DNA of 64,000 bases from the NCBI RefSeq assembly GCF_030246885.1, contig NZ_CP126739.1, forward strand, positions 1,860,001 through 1,924,000, in the 5' to 3' direction. Source of the stretch: Microbacterium sp. zg-B185. Lineage in GTDB: Bacteria; Actinomycetota; Actinomycetes; Actinomycetales; Microbacteriaceae. Each line of letters starts with the position of its first letter. Positions within the stretch are counted from its first letter, which is position 1. Below, piece by piece: positions 15,457 through 22,935 of the stretch. Position numbers and translations under genes: made by a program. The notes under the pieces were generated by a model. It did not search any database. It was given only the letters and a program-made list of their open reading frames with translations, and had not been told where the DNA came from.

Positions 15457-17609
15457 CACCCTCTGAGGCGGGCGTCTCGTCCCTGAGTTCGATGGCCTTC
15501 ACAGCGAGGAGCAGCGTGCGAGCACGGAGACGCGCCCCCGGAGCGTCGCGAGCTCGTCTGTGAGGCTGAGCTGGAACCCCGCGAAGAGAGGCTTGCCGTG
15601 ACGACGATCGCGAGCGCGGCTGCGGCGGCGGATACCCAGGACAGTCCGCGCACCATCCGTCGCTTCTTCTGCAGCTTCGCCTGCGAGCCCGCGAGTCCTG
15701 CGGTCTCATGGGCTGCGGAGGCATCGAGGAACTCTCGCTCGACCGCCGTGAGTGCGGGATCGACGGCATCCCGCCAGTGCTGGGCCGTCGCGAGCCGGCC
15801 GCCACGGTAGATCTCGCTGTCGGGTCGTCCCATCGCGTCCCAGGCGGCGGCCGTGGAACTTAGGTGTCGCATGATGCGCTGGCCCTCGACATCATCGGCA
15901 AGCCAGCCCTTGAGCCGTGGCCACTCCCGAGCGAGTGCTTCGTGCGACACCTGCACCGACTCCTCGTCGGTCGTGAGCAGGCGCGCATCGACCAGCCGAT
16001 TGACGATCTGCGAATGGGCCTCGTCGATCGCAATCCGCGTGCGCTCGACCCGACGAGATATCACAGCGCCGTCCGCCGAGGCCTCGACTAGACGGAGCAG
16101 GATGTCGCGCAGCAGCCGCTCCCCGTCCGGCGGGAGCGCGGCGAACACTTCTTCCGCGGTCTTCGCGACGGCATCCTCGATCTCACCGGATGCCCGATAC
16201 CCGTCGACGGTCAGAACGCGCCCTTCACGGCGCGACCACACTTGACGCAGGGCGTGGGACAGCAGTGGAAGGGTTCGCCCATTGGCGTCGCGGACGAGGA
16301 TCTCGACAAGGCCCGGCTCGAGGATGAGCCCGGCCTGCTCTGCGGGCTTTTCGATCACGGTCCGGAGTCCTTCCGGACTCAGCGCGGTGAGTATCAGCAT
16401 GTGGGACTGGATGATCTGCGCGAACCCTTCGTGATCTGCGAGGTCCCCGAGACGGTCGGCGCGGATCGCGACGACGAGCATCCCACAGAATGCCATTCGC
16501 GAGAGGAAGCTAAAGAACTCGCTTACCTCGGCGGGGTCGTCCGCGGCGAACGCCTGCTCGCATTGATCGACGATGAGTAGCGATTCTCCGGCCGGGAGTC
16601 CGACTTTGCGGAGTGCGTCGATGGGATGCTCCCCGGGCGTCACGATGGCGACCTCGATGCCGCGCGCGAGGAACTGCTCACCGATTCCGGCCCTGACGAA
16701 AGAGGACTTGCCGACGCCCGATGAGCCCGCCACCAGCAGCACACCGTGCTCGTCGAGCGCTCGCAGTGCGCCGGCCAGCTCCTGCTCGCGACCGAAGTAC
16801 CGTTCGGCGTCGCCCGCCCCCGCGGGGGGCAGGCCGAAGTACGGACACTCCGGGCTCGCGACTCGGAACACCTGGTCGGAAACAAGGCAGGGATCCTGCG
16901 TGAGGATCGCCTGCTCCAGCTCGGCGAGCTCCGTGCACGGGTCAAGTCCGAGTTCCGCGGCGAGCAGCGCCCGGGCCCGGCGCACGGTGGCCAGCGCCTC
17001 GGCTTGCCGACCCTGACGGTACTGCGCCACGCCAAGCATCACCCAGCGCCGCTCGCGCAACGGCGCCTCGGCGACGCGGCCGCGCGCCGACGCGGCGACC
17101 TCCTGAATCTCCCCGGCCTGCAGCCGTGCGTCAAGAAGCAGCTCCTCGATACCGAGACGCATCTCCTCCAGGCGACCGGACGCAATCTGAGCCGGCTCCC
17201 AGTCGAGAAGCTCGATGAATGGTTCGCCCCGCCACAGTGCGAGCGCCTCCGCGAACCTGTGCGCCGCACGTTCCGGCTCACCGAGCTCCAGCTGCTCGGT
17301 GCCCCGCGTGACGAGTAGCTCGAACCGCTCGGCGTCGACCTCGAGGTGCTCCGGGATCAGCCGATACCCGTGCGGGGTGGTTTCAATCTGGGCCGGTGCG
17401 ATAAGCCGGCGCAACCGCATGATGCACCCTGGAACGATATGCGACCACGACGGGGGCGGGCTGTCGCCCCAGAGCGCCGCCGCGAGGGAATCGACCGACA
17501 AGGATGCGCCCAGCCGGACCGTGAGCGCACCCATCACCACACGATCCCGCCGACCCAATGGAATCCGGCCGTCGTCGAGCGTTAGCGCTCCCAGAACGCG
17601 CACCTCCAT
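15456..17609 (-). CDS. SARP/BTAD-nSTAND1 regulator with a frameshifted, decayed C-terminus
   Basis: Residues 1-90 are an OmpR-type winged helix (MEVRVLGALTL), 95-240 a bacterial transcriptional activation domain, and 265-640 an nSTAND1 ATPase (PYFGLPP, RYFGREQELA, Walker A VAGSSGVGKSSFVRAG, Walker B SLLIVDQCEQAF). A membrane helix follows at about 655-674 (WVSAAAAALAIVVTASL). Members normally continue into WD40 repeats. Here the last 43 residues are out of frame: the expected sequence FAGFQLSLTDELATLRGR lies in a second frame and ARTLLLAVKAIELRDE in a third, after which homology stops. The WD40 sensor is lost. The N-terminal part could still be made. Confidence 0.7.
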   Translation of the reverse strand: MEVRVLGALTLDDGRIPLGRRDRVVMGALTVRLGASLSVDSLAAALWGDSPPPSWSHIVPGCIMRLRRLIAPAQIETTPHGYRLIPEHLEVDAERFELLVTRGTEQLELGEPERAAHRFAEALALWRGEPFIELLDWEPAQIASGRLEEMRLGIEELLLDARLQAGEIQEVAASARGRVAEAPLRERRWVMLGVAQYRQGRQAEALATVRRARALLAAELGLDPCTELAELEQAILTQDPCLVSDQVFRVASPECPYFGLPPAGAGDAERYFGREQELAGALRALDEHGVLLVAGSSGVGKSSFVRAGIGEQFLARGIEVAIVTPGEHPIDALRKVGLPAGESLLIVDQCEQAFAADDPAEVSEFFSFLSRMAFCGMLVVAIRADRLGDLADHEGFAQIIQSHMLILTALSPEGLRTVIEKPAEQAGLILEPGLVEILVRDANGRTLPLLSHALRQVWSRREGRVLTVDGYRASGEIEDAVAKTAEEVFAALPPDGERLLRDILLRLVEASADGAVISRRVERTRIAIDEAHSQIVNRLVDARLLTTDEESVQVSHEALAREWPRLKGWLADDVEGQRIMRHLSSTAAAWDAMGRPDSEIYRGGRLATAQHWRDAVDPALTAVEREFLDASAAHETAGLAGSQAKLQKKRRMVRGLSWVSAAAAALAIVVTASLSSRGSSSASQTSSRRSGGASPCSHAAPRCEGHRTQGRDARLRG

Positions 17610-17889
17610 GACGCCACTGTGACCCCGACGCCAACATCCGTCAAGACAGGTGATAGCGCGTCGACGAGCGTCCCTATCCGACTGATATCGGCGTGTTCTT
17701 CACTGACTGAGCAGCCGTCGCGCACCGATCGAACGAAACGACCTCGCCATGTGGACATCGACCCGGCGCACCCGCGCCCCTCACGCGACACGCTTCACCC
17801 TCGGCCCGTTCGCGCCGGCGGCGCATCTCTGACGGCGCCGAGTCGCGCCGCGTAATCTCGCACCTCGCCAGCGCCAGCGAACCCGGTGT

Positions 17890-19182
17890 CTAGCGGTGCG
17901 ATTGGTGGAAGTGGTGGGCGAGCACCCAGAACGTCACCCGCATGCTGATGCCGACGCCGTCGTCTACGGCAGAGCGGAAGTGGATGCCGCCCCAAATGCG
18001 GGCGTTGCTGACCTCGTACGTCAGGTCGCCGGGGCGCGCGAACGTACGATCGCCGAGCCCGGTCACGCTGGGGATCGTGAAGTCGATCCGCAAAGCGGGC
18101 AGGAATCTCGCGATCACCCACCCCGCGGCAGGCGTGATGCACGAGTGTGCGCTCGGGTACTCCGGGTGGTTCGGCGTCGCCGGGAGGAGCGTCGACCACG
18201 ACGGATCGCCTGCCGTCCTGGCATTGCCGTCGGTGTCGCCGGCTCGGATAGCCGTGATCGGCCGCCAGAAAGCGAAGTGGTACTTGGCGTCAAAGCAGGC
18301 GATCAGCGCGTCCGCGTAGGTCACCGAGATCATCGCCATGAAGCGTGCGGCACCGACCACATCGAGCTCGTGGTCGAGCACGAAATTGCGGAACGAACCA
18401 CGCGCCTGCTGGACGGGCGGTTCCGCCCAGAACCTGGCCGCCAGGGTCTGATCGGCGGTTCGCGTCGTACTGGTGCTCGAACCGATCTCTTTGACTTCGT
18501 TGTAGTCGCGCGCCCACCGCCGGCCGCGGAGGTCGGGTGGACCGGCCGGCCGGAATTGGTCGGCCGAGGCGAGCGCGAACGGCGTCATGAGACCGAGGTA
18601 TGGGCCGACCGGTGGCGTCGGCGCTGTCGGCAGCCACGCCCCCGGAACGGGCGGGTCCGGTGGCGTGTACGTCACCGGAGCCCGGAAGCCGTCGTCCGCG
18701 CGCAAGGCGATCAGTTCGCGCGCCACCTCGGCACCGATCGCCACGCCGTCGCTCTCCGCCGTCCCGTCCGGGATCGCGGCGAGGGCCGCGGTGTAAGCCG
18801 GCTCGACGATCGACGCAGACTGATCCGGCAGGTAATGGTCGAGGACGCCCCGCGCAGCCGCCGCCACCGCCGCCTCCGCCGAGGCTCCGTCGGGCGCATC
18901 GGCATCCACGAGGAACGGCTTGTACCCGCCCTCGACTGCCATCACCGAGTCGTAGACAGCGATCGCCACGTACGCGAAGATGGTATGTCCTTCGGCCGGT
19001 GACAGGGCGGCGGCCGTGAACGCCTGTGTGCCGACGGCATCCCAATTCGCGACCGATGCATCCGGTGGGCCCGTCTCGCCGCGCCCCTGACCGCCCGTCG
19101 CTGGACCCGCCAGGCCGACCACAGAAATCGTCACGAGCACGGGTGCGAGCAGCCAGGCCATCCGCGAAGTCGTAGATCTCAT
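17890..19182 (-). CDS. Secreted vanadium-dependent haloperoxidase (PAP2 superfamily)
   Basis: A 430-residue protein with a Sec signal peptide (residues 1-32; basic start, then WLLAPVLVTISVVGLAG). The vanadate site is complete by motif: Lys and Arg spaced as in KYHFAFWRPITAIR, Ser-x-His in HPEYPSAHS, and Arg-x5-His in RIWGGIH, the spacing known from fungal chloroperoxidase (K353/R360, S402/H404, R490/H496). Such enzymes oxidise halides with H2O2; some relatives are phosphatases. The start is ATG at 19182, with AGGGAG about 6 nt upstream. It is expected outside the cell. A stand-alone gene. Confidence 0.85.
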   Translation of the reverse strand: MRSTTSRMAWLLAPVLVTISVVGLAGPATGGQGRGETGPPDASVANWDAVGTQAFTAAALSPAEGHTIFAYVAIAVYDSVMAVEGGYKPFLVDADAPDGASAEAAVAAAARGVLDHYLPDQSASIVEPAYTAALAAIPDGTAESDGVAIGAEVARELIALRADDGFRAPVTYTPPDPPVPGAWLPTAPTPPVGPYLGLMTPFALASADQFRPAGPPDLRGRRWARDYNEVKEIGSSTSTTRTADQTLAARFWAEPPVQQARGSFRNFVLDHELDVVGAARFMAMISVTYADALIACFDAKYHFAFWRPITAIRAGDTDGNARTAGDPSWSTLLPATPNHPEYPSAHSCITPAAGWVIARFLPALRIDFTIPSVTGLGDRTFARPGDLTYEVSNARIWGGIHFRSAVDDGVGISMRVTFWVLAHHFHQSHR

Positions 19183-19258
19183 GTCAACTCCCTGTGTTGT
19201 CGGGCTCATGCCCGTTCGTAAGATGTCCGTTCTGCCACTCGTCGATATCAGCGCGTTA

Positions 19259-19567
19259 TCAACAGCGTTTCTGCAGAACTCGCGTGGCTGACGATATGAG
19301 AAGCCCGCTCGCGCATCGTTCGTCGACGACGGTGGCGACTCGGACAGGTTCACGGATCGTCACACCGGCTATCCGGGCGGTGATCGTGAGTTCGGAGGCC
19401 GGCGTGACCTTGGCCGCGTCGTCCACCGTGGGCCCCCTGGCCATATCGGGAGGCCTGGGTCGGTGCCGGGGCTCGCGTCGAGCGAGGCGAACGAGGACGA
19501 CGCGTTCCGCGAGCCGGCCGAAGACGGGTAACCGAATGCGCCTTCGCGCGTGGGTCGGGATGCGCAT
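19259..19567 (-). pseudogene. Degraded copy of the SRPBCC-DUF1990 gene
   Basis: The minus-strand frame carries VFGRLAERVVLV, then VDDAAKVTPASELTITARIA and GVTIREPVRVATVV. These match FGRLAERVVLV and DTRKVTPGSELTVTARIAG in the intact gene at 8532-9473, and the nucleotide match around 19340-19430 is also close. The spacer between the two blocks is shortened, the SRPBCC N-terminus is absent, and the end is replaced by unrelated sequence (LLISSATRVLQKRC). It has no start signal and is a dead, internally deleted relative. Confidence 0.75.
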
Positions 19568-19607
19568 TCCGCGGAACGATCCAACGCAAAGAGAACGCCT
19601 GATCTAG

Positions 19608-19915
19608 TTGTGCTCGCGGATCGACGCGCCCGCGGCCGCGCTCATTCCGGATCGCGAGAAGTGGGCGGATGCGGCGAAAGACGCGAGGAACAAGCTGGCG
19701 CACACGCGTGCGTCGGAGCACACACGAACGACGCGCTGAATGCCGTCGTGGAGGTCACGGCCGCGCTGGTGCTGCTGAATTCGCTGCACGAGCTTGGCGT
19801 TCCCGACGACTCCCTCGTTCAGTCGATCACGCGTCACAGTTCATTCCGGTACGCGGGTCGGCTCGCATACGAATACTTTCAGACGCCGACGTCAGGCGAC
19901 GAAAGCGGGCTCTAG
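19608..19915 (+). pseudogene. Frameshifted C-terminal HEPN (ApeA-like) fragment
   Basis: Frame one (19608-19739) encodes PDREKWADAAKDARNKLAHT, holding the R-x4-H motif RNKLAH of HEPN RNases. Frame two resumes HTNDALNAVVEVTAALVLLN and continues LHELGVPDDSLVQSITRHS to TAG at 19913-19915. Removing one CA from the CACACA run at 19719-19725 restores a single frame. The 5' part is absent, with TAG at 19605-19607 just before. This matches the C-terminal domain of ApeA-type abortive-infection proteins in layout. Inactive as it stands. Confidence 0.6.
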
Positions 19916-20075
19916 ATGGTGCCCTCAGTCTCGCCCTCCAGAGCGACAGCATGCTCTGGTGGTCGGTGTGGGTGTATTCGGCATCTACTCCGAGCTTTTC
20001 GAGGGCGGTGCGCTGCGCGGTCAGGTCCTGTTCGTAGGTCGAGACTCGCGCGTATCCGATGAGTAGTGCATTCAT
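19827..20075 (-). pseudogene. Serine recombinase (resolvase/invertase) N-terminal fragment
   Basis: From ATG at 20075 the frame encodes MNALLIGYARVSTYEQDLTA followed by QRTALEKLGVDAEY, the standard N-terminus of small serine recombinases. The catalytic Ser is the S of YARVS. After about residue 38 the sequence diverges (HQSMLSLWRARLRAPSR) and runs into the antisense of the HEPN fragment. Catalytic-core helices and the DNA-binding domain are missing. It marks a former transposon or integrative element. Confidence 0.7.
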
Positions 20076-20237
20076 GCCCGAAATTTCGTCCGCAGGAGCG
20101 GCATGCACAAGCCGATCTTGTCTGACCACGCGTCGCGACGCGAGGTCCACGTGGCTCGGCCCGTCCCGCGCACTACCAACGGGATAGAGTGCCGCGCAGG
20201 GGAGGCCCATGCTTGTTGGTGGTATGGCTGCGCACAC

Positions 20238-20840
20238 GTGAGCGTCGCGGAGATCGCCGCCACTGTGGCGCTCGTCGCCGGCGGGTTCACGGTGGGGCTG
20301 ATCGCGATCCTCCACGTACTCGAGCCCGAGTATGACCCGTCCTGGCGGATGATCAGCGAGTACTCCCTCGGGCGGCACGGGTGGGTCATGCGCTTCGCCT
20401 TCGTCACGATGGCCATAGGCCTCTCGGCGACGGGCGTCGCCTTGTGGCCGTTCGGCGGCGCGTGGGCGATCGGCCTCGCAGCCGTGGCCCTCGGCGCGCT
20501 CGGTGCCGCGTTCATCGACGCCGATCCGATCATGACTCCGCGCGCTGATGCCACGCCAGTGGGCAGGGCGCACACGGTGCTGGGTGTGGTGTTGTTGGCC
20601 GGCTTTCCCCCTGCCGCGCTGCTCGCGGGGGTCGGGGTGGGGCCCGCGCTTGGCTGGACGTTGGTGATCTGTTCCGTTGTTCCGTTGGCCGGACTGGTGT
20701 GGTTCCTCATCGCCGCTGCCCCCGCCCACGGGCAAGGCGGCTCGCCAAAGATCCGAATCGGATGGCCCGACAGGTTCTGCCTTCTCGCCTACCTGGCATG
20801 GGTGGTGCTCGCCGCTATCAGCGTTCTTTCCGTCTTGTGA
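20238..20840 (+). CDS. DUF998 family membrane protein
   Basis: A 200-residue protein with six predicted membrane segments. It carries the DUF998 pattern YDPSWRMISEYSLGRHGWVM after the first helix, and helices such as WAIGLAAVALGALGAAFIDA. GTG at 20238 overlaps the stop of a 10-codon leader ORF (ATG 20209, MLVGGMAAHT, TGA 20239-20241) that has the only good ribosome binding site (GGGGAGG). Translation is therefore probably coupled. Some DUF998 proteins are linked to membrane stress; the molecular function is unknown. Confidence 0.75.
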   Translation: MSVAEIAATVALVAGGFTVGLIAILHVLEPEYDPSWRMISEYSLGRHGWVMRFAFVTMAIGLSATGVALWPFGGAWAIGLAAVALGALGAAFIDADPIMTPRADATPVGRAHTVLGVVLLAGFPPAALLAGVGVGPALGWTLVICSVVPLAGLVWFLIAAAPAHGQGGSPKIRIGWPDRFCLLAYLAWVVLAAISVLSVL

Positions 20841-21129
20841 CGCGAGAGCGTCGCGCAGCAGGGCCAGCCGGCGTGAGCCTGTGTCGCGGTGGAGATTTGC
20901 GGGAGGACTCATGCCACTGGCTCTACCGCGCCTCATGACTGAGCGGCCGGTCAACGCGACTGTCTGAGTCGGGCGAGCGGATCCCTGACCGGGCTTTGAT
21001 CAAGGGGCCGCACCCGTTGACGCGCTCTGGCTGGGACTCGGGATGCTGCTGTTCGGCGCTGGCGTATATGCGCTGTGCCTGCAACGACCTTCCGTGAAGG
21101 GCTGACGGTCAGGGGAATCCGCCACACCG
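20841..21129. other. Intergenic, with a short membrane-protein remnant
   Basis: About 290 nt. A plus-strand frame ending with TGA at 21103-21105 encodes ALWLGLGMLLFGAGVYALCL, one clear membrane helix, but a TGA lies just upstream and no start precedes it. It is probably the C-terminus of a deleted membrane protein. Nothing else is supportable. Confidence 0.35.
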
Positions 21130-21273
21130 ATGGGAGAGCTCACGGCTCTTGCCAGTCGACTCGTCAAGCCCGTTGCGCAGGAACTCCTGCACCTGACCGT
21201 GCTGCGCACCGAGCGACTCTCGCCGCACTGGATGCGAATTGCCCTCCGCGGCGGCGATATCCCCAGGGTGTAG
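21130..21273 (+). pseudogene. N-terminal fragment of a siderophore-interacting (SIP) FAD-binding protein
   Basis: ATG at 21130 opens 47 codons. They contain LVKPVAQELLHLTVLRTERL followed by SPHWMRIALRGGDIPRV, the first strands of SIP-type ferric-siderophore reductases (normally about 270 residues). TAG at 21271-21273 ends the frame, and no continuation was recognised in the other frames downstream. GGAG overlaps the ATG rather than preceding it. It is a 5' relic. Confidence 0.5.
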
Positions 21274-21318
21274 CTGGTCTGGAGTGGCGTCGCTCGGTCG
21301 AGCCGCGCCCGCAGGGGG

Positions 21319-21504
21319 TTACGACGTCGTGGGGAAAGGATCGTCGGCGAGCCGGATGGTGCGGAACCCTCGCGTTTCGAGGCGGGCACGGTTTGCCTCA
21401 TTCAGTCTCAGCAGCGCGAGTGCGATGCCGGATGCTCCGACCTGATGGCCAACTTCTGCCTTGAGTGTTCCTATCGGGAGGACATGCGACCGGGGCCGCG
21501 TCGA
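21319..21504 (-). pseudogene. C-terminal gene fragment, unidentified
   Basis: A minus-strand frame from just after TAG (21505-21507) to TAA at 21319-21321 encodes soluble-protein-like sequence (ASGIALALLRLNEANRARLE, then TRGFRTIRLADDPFPTTS). No start codon with a ribosome binding site exists in it. The tail resembles the end of a GNAT acetyltransferase, but this is only an impression. It is antisense to the region after the SIP fragment. Confidence 0.3.
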
Positions 21505-21632
21505 CTAACCGCATGGGGGAGTACGCCACTGCTTGATCCCTCGACGGGCCACGCGGGAGGGCGCGACCGCGTGATCCCCAGAGATGCCCCTACAAGACAA
21601 CAACAACCAACAGACAGCGCTGTAGCGAGAGG

Positions 21633-21670
21633 ACATTCTTGGCGAGACGCATGCATCTCGCCAAGAATGT
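21633..21670 (-). terminator. 15-bp perfect hairpin just 3' of tRNA-Leu(CAA)
   Basis: ACATTCTTGGCGAGA (21633-21647) and its exact complement (21656-21670) flank an 8-nt loop that is itself partly palindromic (GCATGC). It lies 13 nt past the tRNA 3' end in the tRNA direction and may terminate or protect that transcript. No T-run follows. Because it lies at the accessory/core joint, a recombination-site role is also possible. Confidence 0.5.
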
Positions 21671-21683
21671 AGACATTTCAACG

Positions 21684-21766
21684 TACCGGTGGTGGGATTC
21701 GAACCCACACGCCCTTTCGGACAAAGCATTTTGAGTGCTCCGCGTCTGCCATTCCGCCACACCGGC
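21684..21766 (-). tRNA. tRNA-Leu (anticodon CAA)
   Basis: An 83-nt cloverleaf on the minus strand. The acceptor GCCGGTG pairs with CACCGGT (G-U at the first pair), with discriminator A and CCA not encoded. The anticodon loop contains CAA within ACTCAAAAT, reading UUG. A long variable arm (class II tRNA) and the T-loop GGGTTCGAATCCC are present. It is the first core-like gene to the right of the accessory region, with its 3' end facing that region. Confidence 0.95.
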
Positions 21767-21806
21767 TCCGGCACGTCCGCGAACGACCATACCGTAGGAT
21801 TCAAGG

Positions 21807-22427
21807 GTGACTGAGGAAGAGCAGGCGACCGGTTCACCGGCATCCACGCCCCGACGAGTTGTCGTTGCGGAGGACGAGTCGTTGATCCGGCTCGACATCG
21901 TCGAGATCCTTCGGGACAACGGCTTCGATGTCGTCGGCGAAGCCGGCGACGGTGAGACGGCTGTTCAGCTGGCCACCGAGCTGCGACCCGACCTGGTCAT
22001 CATGGACGTGAAGATGCCGCACCTGGACGGCATCTCGGCCGCCGAGAAGCTCAGCAAGAACCACATCGCGCCCGTCGTCCTCCTGACCGCCTTCAGCCAG
22101 AAGGAGCTGGTCGAGCGTGCCAGCGAAGCCGGCGCGCTGGCCTACGTGGTCAAGCCGTTCACACCGAACGACCTGCTGCCCGCCATCGAGATCGCGCTGG
22201 CCCGGTACGAACAGATCATCACGCTCGAGGCCGAAGTCGCCGACATGGTTGAGCGCTTCGAGACCCGCAAGCTCGTGGACCGCGCGAAGGGCCTGCTGAA
22301 CGAGAAGATGGGCCTGTCCGAGCCCGAGGCCTTCCGCTGGATCCAGAAGGCGTCGATGGATCGGCGTCTGACGATGCAGGACGTCGCCAAGGCGATCATC
22401 GAGCAGCTGGCGCCCAAGAAGGGCTGA
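21807..22427 (+). CDS. pdtaR: ANTAR-type response regulator (PdtaR-like)
   Basis: A 206-residue two-domain protein. The receiver domain (about residues 17-130) has the phospho-Asp in LVIMDVKMP, acidic pocket residues in VVAEDESLI and the conserved Lys in VVKPFTP. The C-terminal ANTAR RNA-binding domain (about 140-200) reads RKLVDRAKGLLNEKMGLSEP. Phosphorylation dimerises such proteins so that ANTAR binds tandem hairpins in nascent RNA and prevents termination. TAGGAT lies 6 nt before the GTG start, indicating a leaderless mRNA. Nearness to polA is shared with mycobacteria. The cognate kinase is not in the window. Confidence 0.88.
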   Translation: MTEEEQATGSPASTPRRVVVAEDESLIRLDIVEILRDNGFDVVGEAGDGETAVQLATELRPDLVIMDVKMPHLDGISAAEKLSKNHIAPVVLLTAFSQKELVERASEAGALAYVVKPFTPNDLLPAIEIALARYEQIITLEAEVADMVERFETRKLVDRAKGLLNEKMGLSEPEAFRWIQKASMDRRLTMQDVAKAIIEQLAPKKG

Positions 22428-22446
22428 CCCGCCGCGACAGCGCAGA

Positions 22447-22878
22447 TCAGACCGGCGGTGCGCTCTTGATCATGTTGGTGATCCGGACGGTGGACAGCCG
22501 TCGTCCCTGATCGTCGCTGACGGCGATCTCGTGCACCGTCAGGCTCCGACCGAGATGGATGGGCGTGCACACTCCGGTGACCAGCCCGGACGCGGCGGAA
22601 CGCGTGTGGGTCGCGTTGATGTCGACGCCGAGCGCGAGTCGGCCCGGTCCAGCGTGGAGGTTCGCGGCCATCGATCCGAGCGACTCCGCCAGGACCACGT
22701 ACGCGCCGCCGTGCATGAGGCCGATCGGCTGGGTGTTGCCTTCGACCGGCAGCGTCGCGACGCACCGATCGACCGAGAATTCCAGGAACTCCATGCCCAT
22801 CTTCTGGGCCAGGGCTCCGATTCCACGCTGGGCGGCCCGGGCCGATCGCTGGGTGTCTGCAACAGGCTGGTCGGTCAT
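22447..22878 (-). CDS. PaaI-type hotdog-fold thioesterase
   Basis: A 143-residue single hotdog-domain protein with the active-site region NTQPIGLMHGGAYVVLAESL (HGG plus downstream Glu), typical of PaaI/YbgC acyl-CoA thioesterases. The start is ATG at 22878, with GAAGGCGAG upstream; the minus-strand frame that continues across polA is antisense sequence. It is divergent from polA, with 57 nt shared between them. It probably hydrolyses aryl- or acyl-CoA esters in the cytoplasm; the substrate is unknown. Confidence 0.82.
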   Translation of the reverse strand: MTDQPVADTQRSARAAQRGIGALAQKMGMEFLEFSVDRCVATLPVEGNTQPIGLMHGGAYVVLAESLGSMAANLHAGPGRLALGVDINATHTRSAASGLVTGVCTPIHLGRSLTVHEIAVSDDQGRRLSTVRITNMIKSAPPV

Positions 22879-22935
22879 CGCTCGCCTTCGGGCACTCGTC
22901 GGATTGCTGTCCTCCGCCCTGACTAGGCTGTCAGG

